From the NCBI RefSeq assembly GCF_030506285.1, contig NZ_CP119422.1:3638501-3702500 (forward strand): 64,000 bases of DNA. The letters run 5' to 3'. The notes under the pieces are model-generated. The model saw only the letters and a list, made by a program, of their open reading frames with translations, was not told where the DNA came from and searched no databases. The DNA is from Catalinimonas niigatensis. GTDB lineage: Bacteria; Bacteroidota; Bacteroidia; Cytophagales; Cyclobacteriaceae. Of the stretch, positions 8,264-16,556 are shown piece by piece. A program made the translations under genes and the position numbers. Every line of letters begins with the position of its first letter. The stretch's first letter is position 1.

Positions 8264-9523
8264 TCAACCCTCGGTCACCTGTCGGATCACACGGAGCCAG
8301 TTTAATCCAAGGATTTTTTTGATTCGCTCATCGCTGTAACCCAGCTTTTGCATTGCGATGGTGATCTGCGGAAAGTCACTGATGTCTTTAATTTCGCGTG
8401 GCAGTTCAGGGCCTCCATCCAAATCTGAACCTATTGCCATGTGGTCCTCACCTACTAAATTTACACCATAGTCAATCACTTTGGCCAACTGATCTACATG
8501 CATCCAATATGCATCAGGAATGCTTCCTTTGAAATTGAGCGGAACCTCTTTGGCAAATTCCTTGTCCACCGCTTCAAGGGTCTTGGCAGATAGCTGTACT
8601 GAGGCCGGAGTAGTCTCATTCGGTGTTTTCTGCTGCCAGGACCAGTATTTTGGATTGTTAAATAGGCTGCCGAAGTGAATGCCAATAACACCGCCTTTTG
8701 ATGCCACTGCTTTGGCTGCTTCGTCGGTAATACAACGCGGATGCGGTACGATGCCATAAAATCCGCCATGACTGTAGATGACAGGATGTTCACTGGCCTC
8801 GGCGGTTTGAAGAATAGCCTCATTGGAAGCATGAGCAACATTGATGACCATACCCAAGCTATTCATTTCGGCGATGATCTTTTTCCCAAGATCGTTAATT
8901 CCCCCCCAGCGTTTAATATCATTGCAGGAGTCGATAAACGCATTGGTCGTATTGTGGGCGGTTAGTTGCATAGACCGGAGCCCTAAGCGGTACATCGCCC
9001 GGAGCAGATTGATATCGCCATCTAGGTCATAACCGCCTTCCAGATCCAGGAAAGCTGCCATTTTGCCTTTCCTATTGATACGCTCTATATCAGAAGCATT
9101 GAGTGCCAGCTCGATCATATCCTTATTCTTTTCGATCTGGTCCAGCGCCAGGTTTACCACACGAAAAGTGTTTTTTGTCTCCATCCTTCCCGGATAATAG
9201 TGTTCAGGCGTGTATACCGAGAAGAACATGGCGTCCAGGCCACCTTCTCTGGCCCTTGGCAGGTCGACGGTCCCATCCGTATAACGCTGGCCGATATCTG
9301 TTCCCAGCATCAGCTCTCGGGACATGACATGGGTATGTCCGTCCATCACAAATGCCTTGCGATGCAGCTCAGGCATCGGCTTTTGCTGAAGATGCGAAGA
9401 TATATTGTTTCCAGCCACAGGAGCGGATACCAGGGATTGTATTGGAAAAACACTTCCCGCCAAAGGAAGCATGCTTAATTTCTTGATGAGGTCTCGTCTT
9501 TTCATGCTTTTATTTGTATTCAA
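8264..9523 (-). CDS. Membrane dipeptidase family (M19) metallopeptidase, exported
   Basis: A 419-residue protein with a twin-arginine-like signal (KRRDLIKKLSMLPLAG) near the N terminus; Met7 at 9505 is an alternative start. M19 landmarks are in order: DGHTHV, a variant of the family's DGHND; DLEGGYD; LTAHNTTNAFIDSC; GMVINVAHAS; PVIYSHGG; and GSDLDGG. Members hydrolyse dipeptides, often D-amino-acid-containing, with a binuclear zinc site. The replacement in the first metal-binding motif (THV) is worth noting but the histidines remain. It follows the unknown Tat protein gene by 27 bp, so the two are probably cotranscribed. Confidence 0.85.
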   Translation of the reverse strand: MNTNKSMKRRDLIKKLSMLPLAGSVFPIQSLVSAPVAGNNISSHLQQKPMPELHRKAFVMDGHTHVMSRELMLGTDIGQRYTDGTVDLPRAREGGLDAMFFSVYTPEHYYPGRMETKNTFRVVNLALDQIEKNKDMIELALNASDIERINRKGKMAAFLDLEGGYDLDGDINLLRAMYRLGLRSMQLTAHNTTNAFIDSCNDIKRWGGINDLGKKIIAEMNSLGMVINVAHASNEAILQTAEASEHPVIYSHGGFYGIVPHPRCITDEAAKAVASKGGVIGIHFGSLFNNPKYWSWQQKTPNETTPASVQLSAKTLEAVDKEFAKEVPLNFKGSIPDAYWMHVDQLAKVIDYGVNLVGEDHMAIGSDLDGGPELPREIKDISDFPQITIAMQKLGYSDERIKKILGLNWLRVIRQVTEG

Positions 9524-9550
9524 TTCATAGGATCGTCGTGGAGCTTTGCG

Positions 9551-10924
9551 CTACTGATCAAAGCCCCGTATATAAGGACGACTTGGTGGCCGTTCTCCTG
9601 TGTTAAATTGCGCTCCCCGTGTTGAGCGGTATTTCATATTCAGTACCGGCGTCTCAATGCGGCGCCCAACGGGAGAATAACGGCCGTTTTCCCAGTTGGA
9701 TTCCATGTAGTGGTTGACAATGCCAGTTGACAGCAGCAACCGTTCTGCGTTGAAGGGTTCTTTTTTGGTTACCATCATCTCGGTAATCCAGTGAGGCTGG
9801 GCATTTGAGGCGTGGTACTGGTCAAAAGGACCGGCCCAACCCAACATAGAGATAATGGTCGGTGCTTCACGCCCTTCTATTTCTCCGGCGTAGGTCCAGC
9901 CCACATCCCGGGCCCCAATGACAGCCGCCATCGTTCCATCGTTATACTCCACGACGCACATATTGGTCTGGGACTCCTGCTGAAAATGTCCCGGTTCCAG
10001 TTCAAAACTTTTCGCCACTGCATCCAGCAGCTTGCCGGCCCAGGGATTATTTTCAACCCACTTCCACGTTTCAGGTCCTCGGATGGACTGTACCGATCTG
10101 ACGCCGGTTTCACCTCCCTTGCGACGTTCTACAAAGGCCTGAAGTACGTCAATCGCATGGAAAATAGCTCCCTCATCGGAGGTGCCCCCCAGCACGACCG
10201 AGTGTTTGATGGGAGTATCAATAGGAAGTTCTATCTCGGGCTTGCGGTAGTAGAGCGGTATGGATGAACCTCCGGTCAGGGGAAAGTTCAGCTCACGGGA
10301 TTTGTCAAACATCCACTTGGCATCATCCCAGTTATAGGAAAGGTGCTTGTCGTTAAAGACCGGAACTGAGCGCTTGCTCCGCTCAAAAACCTGGATCACC
10401 TGATTATAAATCCACCAGCGTGGCAGGAGCCAGTGTCCCTTGAGATCGGTGGGATAGTTCCCGTGTTCTCCGACGATGACTACACCATCCACCGCAAGAT
10501 CCTCACCACCCAGGGTGACAGCTTCACCCACGGTATTAAAGATCGGAATGCCTTTCGCTTTACATATTTTCTGTCCTAGTTGGCTTTCTTCAAGCTGATG
10601 AATATACACAGATACTACCTCCACGCGCGAAGGCGTGTAGGCGCCCTGCCACCAATAACCATCCAACAGCTTGGTGATGATCCAGTCGGCATGTGATCTG
10701 GTAGCTGCCCAATAGGTAGTGAGACAGGCAATACGTACCTTTTCCGGCGCTTGCTGCGCAACAGCAGCGGAAGTAACGCCCATCAATGCTGTCAAACCGG
10801 CAGCTCCGGCCATTCCCAGCATTTCACGCCGGCTAAAAAGCACTTTTTTTTGTTCGTTGGTGTCAGTAGTTGAGAATGAATCCGCTACGCTGGCTGTTAT
10901 CTTCAATTTCATAAATATTTCCAA
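9551..10924 (-). CDS. Twin-arginine-exported protein of unknown function
   Basis: A 457-residue protein. A Tat signal appears at about residues 31-57 (SRREMLGMAGAAGLTALMG then an AAVAQQA cleavage region), preceded by an unusually long 30-residue polar extension; Met5 is an alternative start. The mature part has Rossmann-like stretches (VRIACLTTY, VDGVVIVGEHGNYP) and many Trp residues. I do not recognise the family with confidence; it could be a distant relative of the Gfo/Idh/MocA group. It sits among an exported dipeptidase, a Gfo/Idh oxidoreductase and a DUF1080 lipoprotein, so a periplasmic catabolic role is plausible but unproven. Confidence 0.75.
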   Translation of the reverse strand: MEIFMKLKITASVADSFSTTDTNEQKKVLFSRREMLGMAGAAGLTALMGVTSAAVAQQAPEKVRIACLTTYWAATRSHADWIITKLLDGYWWQGAYTPSRVEVVSVYIHQLEESQLGQKICKAKGIPIFNTVGEAVTLGGEDLAVDGVVIVGEHGNYPTDLKGHWLLPRWWIYNQVIQVFERSKRSVPVFNDKHLSYNWDDAKWMFDKSRELNFPLTGGSSIPLYYRKPEIELPIDTPIKHSVVLGGTSDEGAIFHAIDVLQAFVERRKGGETGVRSVQSIRGPETWKWVENNPWAGKLLDAVAKSFELEPGHFQQESQTNMCVVEYNDGTMAAVIGARDVGWTYAGEIEGREAPTIISMLGWAGPFDQYHASNAQPHWITEMMVTKKEPFNAERLLLSTGIVNHYMESNWENGRYSPVGRRIETPVLNMKYRSTRGAQFNTGERPPSRPYIRGFDQ

Positions 10925-10937
10925 TATTGTATAAACT

Positions 10938-11102
10938 CTACGCTAAATCTGCTACAGATGAAAATAAAATTGTAACCTCATTTATGGTTGTTCCCGTTTC
11001 AAAAACATTTGTTACTAACCCAGTACCTTCAGATGCCTCATCCCTTACATATTCTATTTCAGCAAAATCAACTTCATTCCCAATTGTCAAAAAAATGAAC
11101 AT
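10938..11102 (-). CDS. Possible small single-span membrane protein, or gene remnant
   Basis: A 54-residue open frame from ATG at 11102 with a hydrophobic N terminus (FIFLTIG) and an acidic Glu/Thr-rich body. The same frame extends upstream through VLLLIGLM, and an in-frame TTG about 20 bp earlier is preceded by GGAAGG. The opposite strand is also open here, so this may be chance. It lies between the Gfo/Idh gene and the Tat-protein gene on the same strand. No family is recognised. Confidence 0.25.
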   Translation of the reverse strand: MFIFLTIGNEVDFAEIEYVRDEASEGTGLVTNVFETGTTINEVTILFSSVADLA

Positions 11103-11169
11103 TAAACCAATAAGCAACAAAACCCTTCCAGAGGAATAAGTGTGTAATTTGTAAAATTTTGGGTAAGTG

Positions 11170-12495
11170 TTAAAACGAACGGTACGCTCCCTCCAGATAT
11201 TTGTTAGCCTCTTCTTCAGCGAACGTAGCGGAGCTGGCATCCCAGTGCAGCGTCTGATTGGGAAAACGACCGGCAATCACGCCTAAAAGAATGGTTTCGG
11301 TTAATTTAGCGGCATAAGAAAATGGAGCACTCGTATCGTCTTTGCCCAAACATGCATCTACAAACTGATGATAGTGCTTTTTACCTTCACTTTCGTAATC
11401 ACGAACAGGCTCGCCCATATCATACTTGGATACATCCACTTCCTTATATTCTCCGTCAACAATCAGTCGGGGAAGTATCTGAAAATGGGGAAGATACAAT
11501 CTGCCTTTTTCCCCAATAAAAATAGCCCCCTGATCGTGTAATGCCTCGCCACCGGGCAGCATAAGGTCTTCACGCTGCTGGTCAGCACCGGCACCATCAT
11601 ACCAAACCCATTTTAGCATATCGGTAGTATATTTTGTACCCGGAAACTCATAGGTAACCATATTTTTTTCGGGGTAGCCAAAGCCGTTGGGTTTCCTACA
11701 GTTGTTGGTAATCGTTCTGGGCACATCAAGTGCCAATGCATTATAGGGTGTATCAAAAATATGAACGCCCATATCGCCCAGGGTTCCACAACCAAAATCT
11801 ACCAGTTTGCGCCAGTTTCCCGGATGATAAACGCCTTCTTTGTAGGGTCTTTCCGCTGAGGTTCCCAACCATAAGTTCCAGTTTAAGTGTTCTGGTACAG
11901 GGTCTTTCCCCTGAGGCAGTGGACCGTCGTATCCCCAATTCTTAGGAGACCAGGCCCGCACCGTATGCACTTTCCCCACAATGCCCGACTGTATCATCTT
12001 AGTCGCCAGCTTATAGTCGTAAAAGGAGTGTACCTGAATGCCCATTTGGGTTACCAGTTTCTTGTCTGTAGCCAATTTCTTCATCGCCCTTGCTTCGCTT
12101 ACGTGATGGGTCAAGGGCTTTTGACAGTAAACGGGCTTATCCATTTGCATGGCCATCATGGAAGCGGGGGCATGCGTATGGTCGGGTGTTGATACAATCA
12201 CCGCATCTATCTTTTTTCCCATTTCTTTAAATAACACCCGGTAATCGGAGTAGGTCTTGGCCTGCGGGTGTTCTTTGTGAGCAGCCGCCAGATTGTTGGC
12301 ATCCACATCGCAGAGGGCAACAACATCTACCAGATTGTGGGAAGAAATAGCTTTCAGATCTGCTGCTCCCATATTACCCACGCCGATATGGGCGGTACGC
12401 AGACGCTTTTCCTGAGTAAAAGCCCAGGCTCCTGAAGGTATAAAAGCGATTGAAGATAAAGTTGAAGCACTTTTTAGAAATTCTCTTTTATTCAT
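11170..12495 (-). CDS. Gfo/Idh/MocA-family oxidoreductase with an export signal
   Basis: A 441-residue protein with a short N-terminal hydrophobic signal (about residues 8-26, after NKREFLKSA). The NAD(P)-binding Rossmann fold follows (AHIGVGNMGAAD), then VVALCDVD, VIVSTPDHTHA, and KPVYCQKPLTHH, which matches the family's EKP motif with Gln for Glu. The C-terminal sheet domain contains GCGTLGDMGVHIFD. Such exported members are common in Bacteroidota sugar loci and use tightly bound NAD(P) to oxidise or isomerise sugars or polyols. It is 15 bp downstream of the DUF1080 gene, hence one operon. Confidence 0.9.
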   Translation of the reverse strand: MNKREFLKSASTLSSIAFIPSGAWAFTQEKRLRTAHIGVGNMGAADLKAISSHNLVDVVALCDVDANNLAAAHKEHPQAKTYSDYRVLFKEMGKKIDAVIVSTPDHTHAPASMMAMQMDKPVYCQKPLTHHVSEARAMKKLATDKKLVTQMGIQVHSFYDYKLATKMIQSGIVGKVHTVRAWSPKNWGYDGPLPQGKDPVPEHLNWNLWLGTSAERPYKEGVYHPGNWRKLVDFGCGTLGDMGVHIFDTPYNALALDVPRTITNNCRKPNGFGYPEKNMVTYEFPGTKYTTDMLKWVWYDGAGADQQREDLMLPGGEALHDQGAIFIGEKGRLYLPHFQILPRLIVDGEYKEVDVSKYDMGEPVRDYESEGKKHYHQFVDACLGKDDTSAPFSYAAKLTETILLGVIAGRFPNQTLHWDASSATFAEEEANKYLEGAYRSF

Positions 12496-12510
12496 CTTGA
12501 CAGCTAGCAG

Positions 12511-13311
12511 TTAAAGTTTTTTGATTTTAATATTTTTGAACCAGATAGGGCTTGAGTGGTCCTGCAAACCAATATATCCGGTTTTAAATTTTCCGTAATC
12601 AGGGCTATTTTTCCATTTATCCGAGTTTTTTTTCTCCTCCCAGGCTTCGTCCCAGGGAACAAAAGATAGTAGTTTTTTGCCATTGAGCCAGTATTCTACA
12701 TTCTCGGGAGTAAAAATAATCCTGGAAGAATTCCACTCGCCCGTAGGGTGTAATACCTTATTAACAGTATCGGCAGGATGCATGGCGTAGTCTGACCCGG
12801 TTCGTTGCAGAGGTTTCAGTTCTTCAGGCTTTTCGGTGTAACCCAGGCTCAAATTATAGTCAGTGAGGTCGTGGAGTTTCGCATAATTTTCATCGTCAAT
12901 CAGCTGGTATTCAGGAGCGACCTGGGGTGGACTATCAAAGCCTTCTTTTAAGTGATAGAAAATACCACTGTTACCTCCCGCAGGAATTTTCCACTCCAGA
13001 TAAAGCTCAAAGTTATCAAACTCCTCTGCACCATAGATGATGTCTTTCCCACCTTCATAGTCCTGTCCTGTGGCCAGTGCAGGATCAAAGGTAAGTTCTT
13101 CATTTCTGACAATCCAGCCGGGAGGCAGCACCTCGCCATTGTACCCACGCCAGCCTTCGGTACTGCTGCCGTCAAAGAGGTAAATCCACTCTTCGTTGTT
13201 GGAGGCGGCTGTAGCCTCAGGAGAGGCTTCCGACTGATCTGCATTTTTTTCTGGCGTACAGGCACCTAGCATCAACAGTAGCAGTGGTAAGGTTAGGTTT
13301 TTCTTTTTCAT
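12511..13311 (-). CDS. DUF1080 (3-keto-disaccharide hydrolase-like) lipoprotein
   Basis: The start at 13311 (MKKKNLTLPLLLLMLGAC) gives a clear lipoprotein signal with Cys18; the frame is open up to 13365 but that extension is polar and unlikely. The 266-residue product has the DUF1080 concanavalin-like fold markers: LFDGSSTEGWRGY at the start, YLEWKIPAGGNSGIFYH in the middle and GYIGLQDHSSPIWFKNIKI at the end. DUF1080 proteins bind or hydrolyse glycans, including 3-keto-glycosides. Its partner downstream is a Gfo/Idh oxidoreductase, a pairing that fits 3-keto sugar chemistry; the substrate is unknown. Confidence 0.9.
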   Translation of the reverse strand: MKKKNLTLPLLLLMLGACTPEKNADQSEASPEATAASNNEEWIYLFDGSSTEGWRGYNGEVLPPGWIVRNEELTFDPALATGQDYEGGKDIIYGAEEFDNFELYLEWKIPAGGNSGIFYHLKEGFDSPPQVAPEYQLIDDENYAKLHDLTDYNLSLGYTEKPEELKPLQRTGSDYAMHPADTVNKVLHPTGEWNSSRIIFTPENVEYWLNGKKLLSFVPWDEAWEEKKNSDKWKNSPDYGKFKTGYIGLQDHSSPIWFKNIKIKKL

Positions 13312-13905
13312 GTTTACATTATGTGGATAGAAAAGTGTGATTTGATCATCGCTGTTGTATTTCAACTCTAAAGTAAACTTTTATTCAGCTTCGCCAAAGA
13401 GCCGGGCAGAATACACTAATGGGCGAAGATAGGCTATAACTGCCAGAATGCACAGAGGGTACTAAGTAGTATATGCTCATCGGGTTATCCAATACCGTCC
13501 AAAAATATTGTCCCTCTTTACCAGTAAGCATTGATTCAGCTTTCTATCCTGAGATGTGTAGCCAAAAAAAGATAGCTTATGAAAGCTATGAATAGTATCA
13601 ATTCGGATAAGAACACGATATTACTATCACACCCAGCCAGGGAGCCCCTGCCCCTGCAGCTCTCTTCTAAGAACTGCTCATGCCAGTTTCCAGACAAGCA
13701 AAGTCGACTAAAGATTTACGGCTCATCATGTATTTTGAAATCTTCCTCCGGTGGTTGTTTGTCCTGATTTTTAGAGCTAAGAGTAGGTCATTTACCTCTA
13801 CAACAGGAATACCCCGATTAGAAATCAAAACTTTGGATAAACGCTGGGTCTGATCAATGCAAAAATCTGCCTTTTACTTTTTTTGCAAAGCTTATCTTCG
13901 GTAAT
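13312..13905. other. Intergenic stretch of about 590 bp without a convincing gene
   Basis: It separates the DUF1080 operon start from the end of the FMN-binding protein gene, both on the minus strand, so it should hold the DUF1080 promoter. Short frames on both strands (for example 13579-13767 forward) show no family features. No strong terminator stem was seen after the FMN-binding gene. Confidence 0.5.
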
Positions 13906-15057
13906 TCAGTTTGCTACATAGTCTTTGATTTTCGTGAGAATAGCCGCATCCTTCACTTCTATATCGGTTAGAAAATGATAAGCCTTTTGTGACACAAAAC
14001 GATTTTTATCATTTAGTAGAGCAGCTACTTTTTTGATCGCTTCTTCATCCGTGAGATGATGCATCTTGTATAATGCTAACATTTCATCCAGCACTTTTCC
14101 ATTTAATGATTGTAATTGTTGAGATGAAGAAGCGATAAATGTCTGGCTTAATTCCGGAGCTTCTTTGAGTTTGCCTAGAATGAGAAGCTGAAGGCCATAA
14201 TTACTATTTTCAAATTTTTCCAGAAGCTGTATTTGCATTGTTTCAGAAAGCATCGTAGAATCCACTGCTGCCAAGGCCGTAACTGCCAAGCTATAATTTT
14301 CATCATCAATACAATGGAGCAACTCCAACTGAAGAGCAAGAGTAATTTCTTTTGCCCTTATAAAATGGTTTAACGCCCAGAATTTATCTCCTAAATCCGG
14401 GCTTTTCAGGATAGCTGTTATCAAGTCTGACGAAAGCTTTTTTTCTGTCAGGCTTTCTACCAACTCCTGCGAAGAACCATAAATGATGTTCCACAATTTG
14501 TGCGTTGTATACGCTGCACCTTCCACTACAAAGTCCAATACATCCTGAGATGTAGCTCCTGATACACCATCAACTTCAGTATTTTCTACGTTTTGGTTAG
14601 CAGTTGTTGGTACTAATTCTTCAAACGAAACATTACCCAGAGGTAATAATGAGTCTGCGAGTAGCCTGTGAAGCCGCTCGTATTCTTCAGGCGTAAAAGG
14701 TTCATGATCGTATTTACTTAAAAACTCTTCTTCAGGAAGCGCAAACCCCAGATAGCGCCCGGTGATATTCCAGTATACAGCAATATCCAGCGGCCTGCAT
14801 TCATTATCAAAGCAAACGCCTGTTCTGATGTTGCTATAATAAAATAATGGACTGTTGTCTTGATCGTTTACCTGATACAGCGTTTCTCCTGAGGCGGTAT
14901 CTTCATACATAACTTTCTGCGTTTGCATGCTATCTTCATCATAGTGTAAGGTAGAAACTTGAAAATACTCAATCCCCTGCCCGTTATCACTAAATGACAG
15001 GCTAAGAACAAAGCCTTCAATGATGAACAATAAACACAGTCGGAAAATCAACAGCAT
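13906..15057 (-). CDS. Exported FMN-binding-domain protein with C-terminal helical repeats
   Basis: A 383-residue protein with an N-terminal hydrophobic signal (residues 1-20). Near residue 167 it carries VDGVSGATSQDV, matching the D-x-x-SGAT-[ST] site where ApbE attaches FMN covalently to Thr in NqrC/RnfG-type domains, followed by the AYTTHKLWNIIYG stretch that typically follows that site. The last 190 residues are Leu/Ala-rich antiparallel helices that look like HEAT repeats. It is the last gene of the ECF-FecR-SusCD-oxidoreductase series, 54 bp after the FAD oxidoreductase. A periplasmic redox partner role is inferred. No ApbE gene is in the window. Confidence 0.75.
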   Translation of the reverse strand: MLLIFRLCLLFIIEGFVLSLSFSDNGQGIEYFQVSTLHYDEDSMQTQKVMYEDTASGETLYQVNDQDNSPLFYYSNIRTGVCFDNECRPLDIAVYWNITGRYLGFALPEEEFLSKYDHEPFTPEEYERLHRLLADSLLPLGNVSFEELVPTTANQNVENTEVDGVSGATSQDVLDFVVEGAAYTTHKLWNIIYGSSQELVESLTEKKLSSDLITAILKSPDLGDKFWALNHFIRAKEITLALQLELLHCIDDENYSLAVTALAAVDSTMLSETMQIQLLEKFENSNYGLQLLILGKLKEAPELSQTFIASSSQQLQSLNGKVLDEMLALYKMHHLTDEEAIKKVAALLNDKNRFVSQKAYHFLTDIEVKDAAILTKIKDYVAN

Positions 15058-15111
15058 AAGTAGATACTTTCGCTAAATATGATTTCTAAATAGTTATTTT
15101 CAAATGATTAT

Positions 15112-16509
15112 TTATGCTTTTGAGCGTGGAACAATACCTCCATGTTCTTCAATGAGAGATCTCAATTCATCCATTGGGACTTCAGCAGGCGTTGTACCCT
15201 TACGGTTGGCTAATGCAGCAGCAGCACCAGCGGCTTGCCCCATTCCCATACAGGAGGCCTGAACCCGAAGGGCTGAGTTGGCTAATCGGTCGCTACTGAT
15301 GCAGCGTCCGGCGACTAAAAAGTTTTTACTACCTTTTGGTATCAATGCCCGTAATGGGATACAAGCCACCACCTCGGGCTTAAGAAACTCCTGATAGATT
15401 GATTTACCGTCTCGGTGAAGGTCAATAGGGTAGAAAGAATGAGAGATTGAGTCCTCAAACACTTTCCCTTCTACGTAATCCTGGTGCATTACTTTGTATA
15501 TCCCGTCAATGCGGTAAGTTTCTCGTACGGCTGTTTCAGTCATTGTATCCAGGACCTTTATATTTTCACATCCGGGAAAGGTTCTTAATGTCCTTAATAG
15601 TTTCAACAAGTTAGACCTTCCCTGAATATTAGCCTGAGTATGCGTTTCAGAAGTTGTAGAGTCGGCCCCGGGTACATATACATATCCGTAAGGCACCGTA
15701 GTAGGAAATGAGGTATCGGAATCTACTGCTTGCGTACTGATACTGTTTTGCTTAAGAGCCTGATGATACTGTTTAGGAATCTTGGTTAGATCCAGTGCGT
15801 TGAAATCATATCCACCTATCCGAAATATGAATGACCCGGGCTGCGTATCTTCTTCCCGTAGTAAGTCAAAGCCAGCCATTGAGGCAGCTATGGCATTTCC
15901 CGAACAGTCAATAAGTTGGTTACAGCTGATTTCGGTTTCTATCCCTTTTCCGCTACTCTTTACTACCCAGTTACCCTTGTTAAACGTAATTTCTTTCGGA
16001 GTTTCGTAATATCTAATATGTACTCCAGCATCCAGGCATTTTTCTTCGGCTAACATCGCATACAACGGACCGTTAACGTTTATCTGATGACGCCAGTGAC
16101 TGATACTTTTATTATTTGGAATGATAGAAAAATTGGGTAAAATACCACCGTCCAGCTCGACGCTTTCTGATACCAACTCCCAGCCGATTCCGGCGATGAC
16201 TTGTTTTCCCCAGGCATGAAAAATGCCAGGAAAAGATACACCACCTGTGGTCGTAGTTCCTCCTAGTTGACTACCATTCTCAATGAGCATGGTTCTCGCT
16301 CCAGCCCGCCCAGCTTGTATCGCGGCGATCACCCCGGCGGTACCTCCGCCAATGATAAGTACGTCAGTCTCAAGGGTTTGCTTCTTTATTTCGTAGGGGC
16401 GAACCAATTCTTCGCCTTTTGATAAGCTGGGGGCTGCTATTCCAAAAGAAATAGCCCCCAGCGACTTGATCATTTGCCTTCTTTCTATCTTCGTCATTTT
16501 GTCTTTCAT
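15112..16509 (-). CDS. FAD-dependent oxidoreductase (FAD_oxidored family), likely exported
   Basis: A 465-residue flavoprotein. The N terminus has an arginine pair followed by a weak hydrophobic stretch (ERRQMIKSLGAISFGIAAPSL), suggesting Tat export. The dinucleotide-binding motif is DVLIIGGGTAGVIAAIQAGRAGA, followed by GSQLGGTTTTGGVSFPG, and the C terminus has the FAD-contacting NFLVAGRCISSD and MGQAAGAAAALA. This family occurs in many Bacteroidota glycan loci, with substrates mostly unknown. It lies 47 bp downstream of SusD and upstream of the FMN-binding protein, so it probably acts on what the SusCD pair imports. Internal start choice (Met5) is uncertain. Confidence 0.85.
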   Translation of the reverse strand: MKDKMTKIERRQMIKSLGAISFGIAAPSLSKGEELVRPYEIKKQTLETDVLIIGGGTAGVIAAIQAGRAGARTMLIENGSQLGGTTTTGGVSFPGIFHAWGKQVIAGIGWELVSESVELDGGILPNFSIIPNNKSISHWRHQINVNGPLYAMLAEEKCLDAGVHIRYYETPKEITFNKGNWVVKSSGKGIETEISCNQLIDCSGNAIAASMAGFDLLREEDTQPGSFIFRIGGYDFNALDLTKIPKQYHQALKQNSISTQAVDSDTSFPTTVPYGYVYVPGADSTTSETHTQANIQGRSNLLKLLRTLRTFPGCENIKVLDTMTETAVRETYRIDGIYKVMHQDYVEGKVFEDSISHSFYPIDLHRDGKSIYQEFLKPEVVACIPLRALIPKGSKNFLVAGRCISSDRLANSALRVQASCMGMGQAAGAAAALANRKGTTPAEVPMDELRSLIEEHGGIVPRSKA

Positions 16510-16556
16510 TTAAACACTCTATTAAAGCATCTATACAACGTATCTGAGATAATATG

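Noticed and set aside
10927..11139. Forward frame of 70 codons opposite the small minus-strand frame
   Set aside because: No start context, no family features, and it begins in the leader of a minus-strand gene.
13579..13767. Short forward frame in the gap before the DUF1080 promoter
   Set aside because: No recognisable motif, and both strands are open at random here.
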